DNA of 8,467 bases from an uncultured Rothia sp. (GCF_937976295.1 NZ_CALJRY010000016.1:1-8467), one strand, 5' to 3'. Shown: positions 1 through 6,215, counted from the first letter of the stretch. Program-made: numbers and translations. Notes: generated by a model from the sequence alone, not told the origin.

Positions 1-481
1 GATCGGAGCCACCAATACCGATGTTCACAACGGTCTCGATGCGCTTGCCGGTGATACCGGTCCACTCGCCGTTGCGCACGCGCTCAGCGAATGCGTAAAT
101 CTTCTTCAGCACAGCGTGAACGTCTGCGTCTACGTCCTGGCCGTCAACGGTCAGTGCCGGGGTGTAACCCTCGGGGCGGCGCAGTGCGGTGTGCAGTACT
201 GCGCGGTCCTCGGTGACGTTAATGTGCTCGCCGGAGAACATAGCCTCGCGAGCCTGCTCCAGCTTGACCTCTTCAGCAAGCTTGACCAGCAGCTCAACGG
301 TCTCGGAGGTAATCAGGTTCTTGGACAGGTCGACGTGCAGTTCGTCGGCGGTGAAGCTGAACTTCTGCGCGCGTTCCGGGTCAGCGGCAAACCATTCGCG
401 CAGGTTCGGAGTGAGGGATTTGTGATGAGCGGACAGAGCGGACCACGCGGAGGTGGTCGTGGGGTCAATAGAAGTAGTCAT
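1..481 (-). CDS. pgi: Glucose-6-phosphate isomerase, N-terminal part (runs off the window)
   Basis: Interconverts glucose-6-phosphate and fructose-6-phosphate in the cytoplasm (glycolysis, gluconeogenesis). Translating the minus strand from the ATG at 481 gives 160 codons (MTTSIDPTTTSAW...) with no stop before the window edge. Family landmarks are in order: DLSKNLIT at about 51-58, MFSGEHINVTEDRAVLHTAL at 81-100, and NIGIGGSD at 153-160, the glycine-rich start of the first SIS sugar-phosphate domain. Full proteins are about 540-560 residues, so roughly 70% lies beyond position 1, including the catalytic residues. The Shine-Dalgarno site is weak (AGAGAATGG just upstream on the minus strand). 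The gene is divergent from the Nudix gene and shares a gap of about 130 bp that contains an inverted repeat. The identification is secure because several consecutive family motifs match. Confidence 0.95.
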   Translation of the reverse strand, partial: MTTSIDPTTTSAWSALSAHHKSLTPNLREWFAADPERAQKFSFTADELHVDLSKNLITSETVELLVKLAEEVKLEQAREAMFSGEHINVTEDRAVLHTALRRPEGYTPALTVDGQDVDADVHAVLKKIYAFAERVRNGEWTGITGKRIETVVNIGIGGSD

Positions 482-506
482 GGTTCCATTCTCTTATTTT
501 CGGGTG

Positions 507-537
507 CCTATGTCACCTCTTTCGAAGGTGATATGGG
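507..537. promoter_or_regulatory. Operator-like inverted repeat between divergent pgi and nudC
   Basis: Arms CCTATGTCACCT (507-518) and AGGTGATATGGG (526-537) are complementary at 10 of 12 positions, and the other two would be G-T pairs in RNA. The 7-nt centre includes a TTCGAA palindrome. It lies 26 bp upstream of the pgi start and 75 bp upstream of the nudC start. This could be a binding site for a dimeric regulator of pgi or a hairpin in the pgi leader. I recognise no named consensus. The dyad is seen directly; its role is inferred. Confidence 0.35.
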
Positions 538-573
538 ACGATACGGCGAAAAAAATCGAAACCTGGCACGTCA

Positions 574-604
574 TTGTGGGCCTTGCAGTATCAAGATGTA
601 GAGT
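574..604 (+). promoter_or_regulatory. Candidate nudC promoter giving a leaderless mRNA
   Basis: A -10-like hexamer TAGAGT (599-604) fits the actinobacterial TAnnnT pattern. It ends seven bases before the ATG at 612, so the usual initiation distance would put the first transcribed base on or next to that A. A weak -35 candidate, TTGTGG (574-579), lies 19 bp upstream. No Shine-Dalgarno sequence precedes the ATG (TAGAGTAAACCCC), which agrees with leaderless translation, common in Actinobacteria. This is inferred from spacing alone. Confidence 0.4.
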
Positions 605-611
605 AAACCCC

Positions 612-1544
612 ATGACTTCTTCACCTGAACACACGCCCGCTGATACTCACGCGCCACGCTACCTGCTCGTTTCTCGCGAAGGGGAAACCCTTCTCAACGC
701 TGACGGAACCGTGCACTACCTGACCGGTCACGATACTGCCGAGCCGCTGCCTGAGGAAGCTATCCTGGCGCGTAGCGTGATTCGCCCCGCCGCCTACGGT
801 GCTGACGCCCAGAAGAATAGTGGTGCGGAGGTGCACGTGCTCTACTGTGAGGATGAAACCCTCGCGCAGATCGCCGCTGACCTGAATAATCCTCGGGTGC
901 GCGCCTCCAGCAGTGGCTTCTGGTACTACCCGGTCCACGAGGACCCGGAAGGCCGCGCCCACTACGCAACCGCCCTTGCACGCCGCGACTACCTCATCGA
1001 CATGCGCTACTCCGCCTACAGCGGCGAAGAGGCGCCCCTCGGCTCCAAGGGAATCCGCCGCACCGCCTCGGGCGAAATGGTGTTCCCCCGTATCGAACCC
1101 GCCGTCATGGCGCTGGTGACCAGCCGTGACGGCGAGCGCGTACTGCTGGCAAACAACCGCCAGTGGCACCCCAACCGTTTTGCGCTCATCGCGGGGTTCG
1201 TTGACCCCGGCGAAAACCTCGAAGAGGCAATCGCCCGTGAAGTCTACGAAGAAACCGGCCTGCACGCCCTGAGCACCGAGTACCGCATGAGTGACGTGTG
1301 GCCTTTCCCGCGCTCGCTCATGATTTGCTACCGGGTGCGCGTGGATGAGAACGAAACCATCATCCATCACGACGGTGAGATTCGTGCTGCACGCTGGTTC
1401 ACCGCCGCTGAGCTGCGTGAGGCGATTACTATTTCGGAGGAGCGCGGCAACAGTGACGAGGATGACCCCGCCAAGCTGGAATTGCCCGGCACGAACGCTG
1501 TCGCCCGCCGCATGATTGATGAGTGGCTCGCAGAAAAGCCCTAA
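612..1544 (+). CDS. nudC: NudC-type NAD(H) diphosphatase, Nudix family, with degenerate zinc ribbon
   Basis: Expected to hydrolyse NADH/NAD+ to the mononucleotide and AMP; NudC relatives also remove NAD caps from RNA. It has 310 residues. A perfect Nudix box (GX5EX7REVXEEXGL) spans residues 195-217, with the metal-binding glutamates in REVYEE at 209-214. The NudC-class signature follows as SDVWPFPRSLM (227-237), where the usual form is SQPWPFPxSLM. Residues 1-125 fit the variable N-terminal NADH pyrophosphatase domain. The zinc ribbon that normally precedes FPRIEPAV has lost all four cysteines: by alignment they correspond to S134, S137, R150 and S153. I chose the ATG at 612 because the in-frame ATG at 453 would add 53 residues unlike the family and overlap the start of pgi. 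Substrate class is well supported; the exact preference is not. Confidence 0.92.
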   Translation: MTSSPEHTPADTHAPRYLLVSREGETLLNADGTVHYLTGHDTAEPLPEEAILARSVIRPAAYGADAQKNSGAEVHVLYCEDETLAQIAADLNNPRVRASSSGFWYYPVHEDPEGRAHYATALARRDYLIDMRYSAYSGEEAPLGSKGIRRTASGEMVFPRIEPAVMALVTSRDGERVLLANNRQWHPNRFALIAGFVDPGENLEEAIAREVYEETGLHALSTEYRMSDVWPFPRSLMICYRVRVDENETIIHHDGEIRAARWFTAAELREAITISEERGNSDEDDPAKLELPGTNAVARRMIDEWLAEKP

Positions 1545-1564
1545 TGATACACTGGTAGCTAAGC

Positions 1565-1588
1565 CCAACGGAGGGGGGTCCGTTTTGG
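1565..1588 (+). terminator. Possible nudC terminator hairpin
   Basis: AACGGA (1567-1572) and TCCGTT (1579-1584) form a 6-bp perfect stem around a G6 loop, followed by a short T-run (1583-1586). Flanking CCAA/TTGG could extend the stem with a two-base bulge. It starts about 20 bp after the nudC stop, as expected for an intrinsic terminator. The stem is short, so strength is uncertain. Confidence 0.4.
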
Positions 1589-1642
1589 CGTGCCCGGAAA
1601 CGCTCTCACTTTAGAGTGGCTCCACCGGCAAACGCTCAAACC

Positions 1643-1705
1643 GGCAAATACCCGAGAATCAGAGGGTATTGCCTCCTAGTGACCCCCTGCGCTGTGTAGA
1701 GCGCA
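1643..1705 (+). other. Two stem-loops upstream of typA
   Basis: GGCAAATACCC (1643-1653) pairs with GGGTATTGCC (1664-1673) as a 10-bp stem with one bulged A and a 10-nt loop. A second hairpin, TGCGCT (1688-1693) with AGCGCA (1700-1705), follows. The direct repeat ACCGGCAAA (1624-1632 and 1640-1648) overlaps the first. If the typA transcript begins upstream of 1643, these form a structured 5' leader. A TACACT hexamer at 1548-1553 is one weak -10 candidate; no convincing -35 was found. The hairpins are seen directly; a regulatory role is speculative. Confidence 0.3.
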
Positions 1706-1751
1706 CCCTTTGGCAAGACTATCCCCTAGATTTAAGCGAGAAACTTAACGC

Positions 1752-3665
1752 ATGTCTGAAAACACCGCTTCGCGCCCCGACCTTCGCAATGTGGCTATCG
1801 TGGCACACGTTGACCACGGCAAGACCACCATCGTCGACGCGATGCTGCAGCAGACCCACGCCTTCTCTGCCCACGCAGATGTTGAAGACCGAGTCATGGA
1901 CTCCGGCGACCTCGAAAAGGAAAAGGGCATCACCATTCTGGCGAAGAACACCACCGTGTTCTACAACGGCCCTTCCGCCAACGGTGAGACCATCACCATT
2001 AACGTTATTGACACCCCCGGCCACGCCGACTTCGGTGGCGAGGTGGAGCGCGGCCTGTCCATGGTTGACGGCGTTGTGCTGCTCGTGGACGCATCCGAAG
2101 GCCCGCTGCCCCAGACCCGCTTTGTGCTGCGTAAGGCACTGGCTGCTAAGCTGCCCGTGATCCTCGTGGTGAACAAGGTTGACCGCCCCGACTCCCGTAT
2201 TGACGAGGTTGTTGGCGAGTCCATGGACCTGCTGCTCGGCCTGGCATCCGATTTGGCGGAGGAGGTTCCCGACCTGGACCTGGACGCCGTGTTGGACGTT
2301 CCGGTGGTGTACGCATCCGGTAAGGCTGGCGCTGCATCCCTGAACCAGCCCGCAGACGGCCAGCTGCCCGACAACGACGACCTTGAGCCGCTGTTCAAGA
2401 CCATCATCGAGCACGTGCCCGCTCCCACCTATGACCCCAACGAGGTTCTGCAGGCACACGTGACCAACCTGGACTCCTCCCCGTTCCTGGGTCGTCTGGC
2501 ACTGGTCCGTATCTTCAACGGCACCCTGAAGAAGGGCCAGACCGTTGCCTGGGCACGTCACGACGGTGAAATCAAGAACGTTCGCATCTCCGAGCTGCTG
2601 GCGACCAAGGCGCTTGAGCGTGTTCCCGCAGAGTCCGCTGGCCCTGGCGAGATCGTTGCAGTGGCTGGTATTGAGGACATCACCATTGGTGAAACCCTGA
2701 CCGACGCTGAGAACCCCAAGCCCCTGCCGCTGATTAAGGTGGACGACCCGGCGATCTCCATGACTATCGGTATTAACACCTCCCCGCTGGCTGGCCGCGT
2801 CAAGGGCGCAAAGGTCACCGCACGTCAGGTGAAGGACCGCCTGGACCGCGAGCTGATCGGTAACGTGTCCATCAAGGTTCTGCCCACCCAGCGTCCGGAC
2901 GCGTGGGAAGTTCAGGGCCGTGGCGAGCTCGCCCTGGCTATCCTCGTGGAGCAGATGCGCCGCGAAGGCTTCGAGCTGACCGTGGGTAAGCCCCAGGTGG
3001 TTACCAAGACCATCGACGGCAAGGTCTACGAGCCCATGGAGCACATGATTATTGACGTGCCCGAGGAGTACCTGGGCGCTGTCACTCAGCTGATGGCTGC
3101 GCGTAAGGGCCGCATGGAGAACATGTCGAACCACGGTACCGGTTGGGTCCGTATGGAGTTCGCTGTTCCCGCACGTGGTCTGATTGGTTTCCGTACTCAG
3201 TTCCTGACTGAAACCCGCGGTGCCGGTATTTCTTCCTCCTACTCGATCGAGCACGAGCCCTGGGCTGGCGAGATTGAGTACCGCACCAACGGTTCGCTGA
3301 TTGCTGACCGTGCCGGCGTGGTGACCCCCTACGCGATGATTAACCTGCAGGAGCGCGGCACCTTCTTCGTGGAGCCCACTTCTGAGGTGTACGAGGGCAT
3401 GATCGTTGGTATGAACTCCCGTGCAGACGACATGGAAGTTAACATCACCAAGGAAAAGAAGCTGACCAACATGCGTTCTTCGACCGCGGACAACTTCGAA
3501 AACCTGACCCCGCCGAAGAAGCTGACCCTGGAAGAGTGCCTCGAATTCGCTCGTGAAGACGAGTGCGTTGAGGTGACTCCCGAGGCGATTCGTATCCGTA
3601 AGGTCATCCTGGATTCCAACGAGCGTGTCCGCGAGTTCCGCCGCCGCGCCCGCGCGAACGACTAA
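1752..3665 (+). CDS. typA: Ribosome-associated translational GTPase TypA/BipA
   Basis: A GTPase of the EF-G/LepA superfamily that binds the 70S ribosome and aids large-subunit assembly under stress or cold. It has 637 residues, slightly longer than the usual 605-620. GTPase motifs are complete: G1 AHVDHGKTT (18-26), the switch I block ending GIT (59-61), G3 DTPGH (87-91) with catalytic His91, G4 NKVD (141-144) and G5 ASGKAG (188-193). Beta-barrel domain II (about 225-315) and the alpha/beta domains III and V follow. The TypA-specific C-terminal domain (about 500-637) starts near EPWAGEIEYRTNGSL and ends IRIRKVILDSNERVREFRRR. The start is preceded by a weak purine-rich GCGAGAAAC. The gene is flanked by its own terminator and sits upstream of mshB, as in mycobacteria. 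Identification is secure. Confidence 0.97.
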   Translation: MSENTASRPDLRNVAIVAHVDHGKTTIVDAMLQQTHAFSAHADVEDRVMDSGDLEKEKGITILAKNTTVFYNGPSANGETITINVIDTPGHADFGGEVERGLSMVDGVVLLVDASEGPLPQTRFVLRKALAAKLPVILVVNKVDRPDSRIDEVVGESMDLLLGLASDLAEEVPDLDLDAVLDVPVVYASGKAGAASLNQPADGQLPDNDDLEPLFKTIIEHVPAPTYDPNEVLQAHVTNLDSSPFLGRLALVRIFNGTLKKGQTVAWARHDGEIKNVRISELLATKALERVPAESAGPGEIVAVAGIEDITIGETLTDAENPKPLPLIKVDDPAISMTIGINTSPLAGRVKGAKVTARQVKDRLDRELIGNVSIKVLPTQRPDAWEVQGRGELALAILVEQMRREGFELTVGKPQVVTKTIDGKVYEPMEHMIIDVPEEYLGAVTQLMAARKGRMENMSNHGTGWVRMEFAVPARGLIGFRTQFLTETRGAGISSSYSIEHEPWAGEIEYRTNGSLIADRAGVVTPYAMINLQERGTFFVEPTSEVYEGMIVGMNSRADDMEVNITKEKKLTNMRSSTADNFENLTPPKKLTLEECLEFAREDECVEVTPEAIRIRKVILDSNERVREFRRRARAND

Positions 3666-3708
3666 TACAGCGCAAGACGTTACATCCTCGCAGCTGTAAC
3701 TGTCGTAT

Positions 3709-3754
3709 AGAGCCGCCGCTACCTTCTGAAAAGGAGGTGGCGGCGGCTCTGTTT
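3709..3754 (+). terminator. Intrinsic terminator of typA
   Basis: Arms 3709-3726 (starting AGAGCCGCCGC) and 3733-3750 (ending GCGGCGGCTCT) pair over all 18 positions, with two G-U pairs, around a 6-nt TGAAAA loop. The stem is followed by GTTT. It lies 44 bp after the typA stop. A smaller hairpin, GTTACA/TGTAAC (3679-3684/3695-3700), precedes it. The stem is very strong although the T-tract is short, which is common in high-GC Gram-positives. Confidence 0.85.
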
Positions 3755-4030
3755 AACCACCCCGACCCGTTTGGGAGCTAACGACGGGGTAGCGGGGGAG
3801 GGGACGAGGAGAGTCGGGTGCTTTTGCTTTCTGCCGAAAACCGCTTCCAAAAACCGCCTCCGAAAAGCCCGGACACCTCGCGCTTCACATGCGAGTGTGT
3901 AAGATAAAATAATGCGCCTGCACGGTGGCGGCACTTATCCGCTGCTCACCTCTGCCGCTCAACGATGTAAATTGCCGGCGCGCTATTGACCGTCCGACAA
4001 ACCCAACCCTGCGTATGAGAGGGAAAGCCT
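3755..4030. other. typA-mshB intergenic region with candidate mshB promoter
   Basis: No convincing gene is seen. From the left it contains a nested hairpin (ACCCCG 3759-3764 with CGGGGT 3785-3790, enclosing CCC-GTTT-GGG), a purine-rich tract (about 3794-3812), and a near-perfect 12-bp direct repeat (AAAACCGCTTCC at 3837-3848, AAAACCGCCTCC at 3850-3861). An isolated AT-rich block follows, TAAGATAAAATAATG (3900-3914), which could supply a -10 element: TAAAAT at 3905-3910 with TTCACA at 3884-3889 as a weak -35, 15 bp apart. That would give mshB a leader of about 110 nt. Confidence 0.35.
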
Positions 4031-5380
4031 GTGTCTGAAACCGAGAACACTCAGCCTGATTCTGCGACCCCCAGCTACCCCACGCAGGGTGAGCGCATCG
4101 CCCCCGGCTCGCGCCGTGACCTGTTGCCGAATAACTACGATGCGAAGAAGACACGCATCCTGTTCGTGCACGCACACCCGGACGACGAAACCTCCTCGAC
4201 CGGTGCGACCATGGCGTACTACGCGCAGAAGGGCGCGGAGGTGTACCTGCTGACCGCTACCCGCGGTGAGCTGGGCGAGGTCATCCCCGAGGAGCTACAC
4301 CACCTGGAGGTCGGTAAGCCCGGCTGCCGTGATAACGGTGAGGCGCTGGGCGAGTACCGCACCGGTGAGCTTGCCGGCGCTGTTAAGGCGTTGGGCGTGA
4401 AGAAGCAGTTCTTCCTGGGCCAGGAGCCCGCCGTTGCGGAAGGCGCGTTGCCGCTGTACCGTGACTCCGGCATGGCGTGGGGCCCGGAGGGTAAGCCCGT
4501 CGCCAACCCTGTGGCGGCGGAGGATTCGTTGACCGCGCAGCCGCTGGAACCGCAGGCTCAGGCGCTGGTTGCCGCGATCCGCGCCCTCACCCCGGATGTT
4601 CTGGTCACCTACGATTCGGACGGCGGCTACGGCCACCCCGACCACGTGCGTGTGTACGAAATCGTGCACCGTGCCCTGCGGATCCTTGACGATGACGAGG
4701 ATCGCCCGATTCTCACCTGGGGCATTGAGGGCGAGTTCGATGCGGCTGATCAGCGCCTGCAGGCTGCCATTTACGGTGACGGCACCGCTAAGCGCAAGGC
4801 AATGGAGGCGCACCGCACCCAGATTACGGTCGTGGATGAGAAGACTTTTGAGTACTCGAATAAGGTGCCGCAGAAGATTTCTGCCGTGGAGACTTTCCGC
4901 GTGCTCGACGGTGACCCGACCGCGACCGTGCACCCGAAGCCGCAGGAGGCGGGTCTGGTGTCGAGCCTGCTGACCGGCTCGATTCTGGGTATTTTTGCCG
5001 GTATCGCAGGGTCGATTTACCACGCCTGGGTCGTTTACGCGGGGGATACCGCCCTGCCCTTCGGCTTGCTGGTGGCGTACCTGACGGTTTTCTTCACCGC
5101 CCTGTGGTGTGCCCTGTCGTTGCGTCGCGGTTACGCTGCGGCTGTCGTGGCTGTTGCGGCGTTCGTGACCGTGTACGTGCTCGGTTACGCTCGCCCCGAT
5201 TCGCCCTTTGTTCTGGTGAATCCGGGACATTCGGCGATTGGCCTGTACGGTGCCCTGTGGTGGTTCGGAGCCCCGGTCGCGGCGATGCTGGGCATGCTCG
5301 TGTACACGCGCGCTCGCGTGAAGGACGCGCAGTATTTCTCGCCGCGTGCGGCGCATCAGCGTGCCCGCGCAAAAAAGTAG
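4031..5380 (+). CDS. mshB: MshB-type mycothiol deacetylase fused to a C-terminal membrane domain
   Basis: The N-terminal part matches MshB, the zinc enzyme that deacetylates GlcNAc-Ins to GlcN-Ins in mycothiol synthesis. The GTG start at 4031 has a good upstream AGAGGGAAA site. The PIG-L/LmbE signature AHPDDE is at 48-53; by comparison with M. tuberculosis MshB, His49 and Asp52 bind zinc and Asp51 is catalytic. GYGHPDHV is at 199-206, with His205 as the third ligand. TATRGELGEV (75-84), EYRTGEL (108-114) and LYRDSGMA (142-149) fit MshB better than the paralogue Mca. The protein has 449 residues against about 300 for the family. The extra part (about 310-425) has four hydrophobic segments (about 310-333, 341-362, 367-386, 401-425) and a basic tail. 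Such a protein would be membrane-anchored with its catalytic domain in the cytoplasm (inference). Neighbouring transcripts are separated by terminators. Confidence 0.9.
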   Translation: MSETENTQPDSATPSYPTQGERIAPGSRRDLLPNNYDAKKTRILFVHAHPDDETSSTGATMAYYAQKGAEVYLLTATRGELGEVIPEELHHLEVGKPGCRDNGEALGEYRTGELAGAVKALGVKKQFFLGQEPAVAEGALPLYRDSGMAWGPEGKPVANPVAAEDSLTAQPLEPQAQALVAAIRALTPDVLVTYDSDGGYGHPDHVRVYEIVHRALRILDDDEDRPILTWGIEGEFDAADQRLQAAIYGDGTAKRKAMEAHRTQITVVDEKTFEYSNKVPQKISAVETFRVLDGDPTATVHPKPQEAGLVSSLLTGSILGIFAGIAGSIYHAWVVYAGDTALPFGLLVAYLTVFFTALWCALSLRRGYAAAVVAVAAFVTVYVLGYARPDSPFVLVNPGHSAIGLYGALWWFGAPVAAMLGMLVYTRARVKDAQYFSPRAAHQRARAKK

Positions 5381-5408
5381 GCGCCAAGAAGTAGGTGCCA
5401 AGAAGTAG
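5367..5408 (+). repeat. Three tandem 14-bp repeats across the mshB stop codon
   Basis: GCGCAAAAAAGTAG (5367-5380), GCGCCAAGAAGTAG (5381-5394) and GTGCCAAGAAGTAG (5395-5408) are adjacent copies of one 14-bp unit. Copies two and three differ at one base. The first copy ends with the mshB TAG stop, so each unit repeats a Lys-stop sequence. Because 14 is not a multiple of three, a unit gained or lost upstream of the stop would change frame. Confidence 0.8.
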
Positions 5409-5440
5409 CCTTGGGGCCCAGCACTGAGCCATAACGTGGG

Positions 5441-5484
5441 GGAGGGGCGTTCCGGTTTGCCGGGGCGCCCCTCCTGCTGTTTTG
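5441..5484 (+). terminator. Intrinsic terminator of mshB
   Basis: GGAGGGGCG (5441-5449) pairs with CGCCCCTCC (5466-5474). Inside, two T-G pairs and CCGG/CCGG (5452-5455/5460-5463) close on a TTTG loop, giving an uninterrupted 15-pair stem. A TTTT tract follows at 5480-5483. It sits 60 bp after the mshB stop and just past the tandem repeats. Confidence 0.85.
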
Positions 5485-5675
5485 GGCGCTGCACCGCTGC
5501 TGTTTTCTAAGCCCGACGATAGAGGGCAATAGGGAAGAAAATGTATGCGTTATTCGGTAAATTGTGCGGGGTGGAAATAGCGGCGACTTCATCAAAAAAT
5601 TCATGTGACGAAGATTTCATTTTTGGCTTAATCTATTTTTAAAAGCCTTCCGACTGGTAATAATGCAAAGAAATA

Positions 5676-5694
5676 CCAGGTCAGCCTAGCCTAA
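5676..5694 (-). promoter_or_regulatory. DtxR/IdeR-like iron box
   Basis: Read on the minus strand the site is TTAGGCTAGGCTGACCTGG. It matches the DtxR/IdeR consensus TTAGGTTAGGCTAACCTAA at 15 of 19 positions (counted by eye), including the AGG-nTAGGCT core and the ACCT half. DtxR-family regulators bind such palindromes with Fe2+, usually to repress iron-uptake genes and sometimes to activate iron storage from upstream sites. It lies 200 bp upstream of the fdxA start and about 78 bp upstream of the candidate fdxA -10, so its target is unclear. Confidence 0.55.
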
Positions 5695-5748
5695 AAAATA
5701 CCCCCACAAACCCGTGAGTGCACTGTCTGATGCACCACGAAAATACGG

Positions 5749-5778
5749 TTAAACAGCCGGCGCGCGATAGACTATACA
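5749..5778 (+). promoter_or_regulatory. Candidate fdxA promoter
   Basis: TTAAAC (5749-5754) and TATACA (5773-5778) are separated by 18 bp. The overlapping TAGACT (5768-5773) is an alternative -10, and the same hexamer appears before dapC. Initiation near 5785 would give a leader of about 110 nt beginning with a CCGCCG/CGGCGG hairpin (5788-5793/5807-5812) followed by TTT. Assigned from hexamer similarity only. Confidence 0.4.
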
Positions 5779-5894
5779 CAGACTTCCCCGCCGGGTACCA
5801 CCTACTCGGCGGTTTACTCTGTAGATTTTGCCCTGCAGCAGACGACCCGCAGAACGGCGGGCACGGGGCGAACAGCTTGTAGAAAGGCACACCA

Positions 5895-6215
5895 ATGACC
5901 TACGTAATCGCGCTTCCCTGCGTGGATGTCAAAGACCGCGCATGCGTTGAAGAATGCCCCGTCGACTGCATCTACGAAGGCGATCGCACCCTGTACATCC
6001 ACCCGGATGAGTGCGTGGACTGCGGCGCCTGCGAGCCCGTCTGCCCCGTAGAAGCAATCTACTACGAAGATGACGTTCCCGAAGAGTGGAGCGAATACGT
6101 CAGCGCCAACGCAGACTTCTTCGACGACCTGGGTTCCCCCGGCGGCGCAGCAAAGCTCGGCCCCACCGGCAAGGACGTACCCTTCATCGCGGCGCTGCCC
6201 CCTCGTGGTGAGTAA
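5895..6215 (+). CDS. fdxA: Seven-iron ferredoxin ([3Fe-4S][4Fe-4S])
   Basis: A small cytoplasmic electron carrier of 106 residues. The start has a good ribosome site (AGAAAGG, seven bases before ATG). The N-terminal half holds both clusters. By alignment with 7Fe ferredoxins such as Azotobacter FdI, Cys9, Cys17 and Cys50 would bind the [3Fe-4S] cluster. Cys21, Cys40, Cys43 and Cys46 (CVDCGAC) plus Pro51 would frame the [4Fe-4S] cluster, and Cys25 is the extra cysteine typical of this class. The DVKD stretch lacks the cysteine needed for a second 4Fe cluster. The acidic tail (about 57-106) is typical of actinobacterial FdxA/FdxC proteins. Its place just before dapC is conserved in actinobacteria, as I recall, and an iron-box match lies upstream. 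The redox partner cannot be read from the sequence. Confidence 0.95.
   Translation: MTYVIALPCVDVKDRACVEECPVDCIYEGDRTLYIHPDECVDCGACEPVCPVEAIYYEDDVPEEWSEYVSANADFFDDLGSPGGAAKLGPTGKDVPFIAALPPRGE

Larger units (their letters stand above)
5485..5894. other. AT-rich gap upstream of fdxA (possible small ORF, iron box, promoter)
   Basis: About 410 bp with no confident gene. Roughly 5530-5700 is much more AT-rich than its surroundings. It contains a repeat of TGCTGTTTT (5475-5483 and 5498-5506), a 33-codon ORF at 5541-5642 with AGGGA five bases upstream (MYALFGKLCGVEI..., unlike anything I recognise), and an inverted repeat CTGGTA/TACCAG (5654-5659/5674-5679). An iron-box match (5676-5694), a promoter candidate (5749-5778) and a hairpin (5788-5812) follow, before the fdxA ribosome site. 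A long regulatory leader or small RNA is possible but not shown. Confidence 0.4.

Noticed and set aside
116..601. Plus-strand open frame over the pgi start
   Set aside because: It is antisense to a convincing pgi N terminus and shows no domain.
453..611. Upstream in-frame ATG extension of nudC
   Set aside because: It adds 53 residues with no family similarity, overlaps the start of divergent pgi and crosses the presumed promoter.
621..1568. Long open frame antisense to nudC
   Set aside because: The sense strand encodes a clear Nudix protein with perfect motifs. Long antisense frames are common in high-GC genes, and this translation shows no recognisable domain.
1719..3254. 511-codon open frame antisense to typA
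   Set aside because: TypA motifs run through the whole sense strand. The antisense product is rich in His, Gln, Val and Gly, as expected from reversed codons.
5367..5408. CRISPR-like array
   Set aside because: The repeats are directly adjacent with no spacers and only 14 bp long, and no cas gene is present.
4295..5494. 399-codon open frame antisense to mshB
   Set aside because: It overlaps a well-supported gene and its terminator; the product is Arg-rich low-complexity sequence without a domain.
5356..5890. Short minus-strand frames in the gap before fdxA
   Set aside because: They cross the mshB terminator or the fdxA leader, lack good ribosome sites and have no recognisable sequence.
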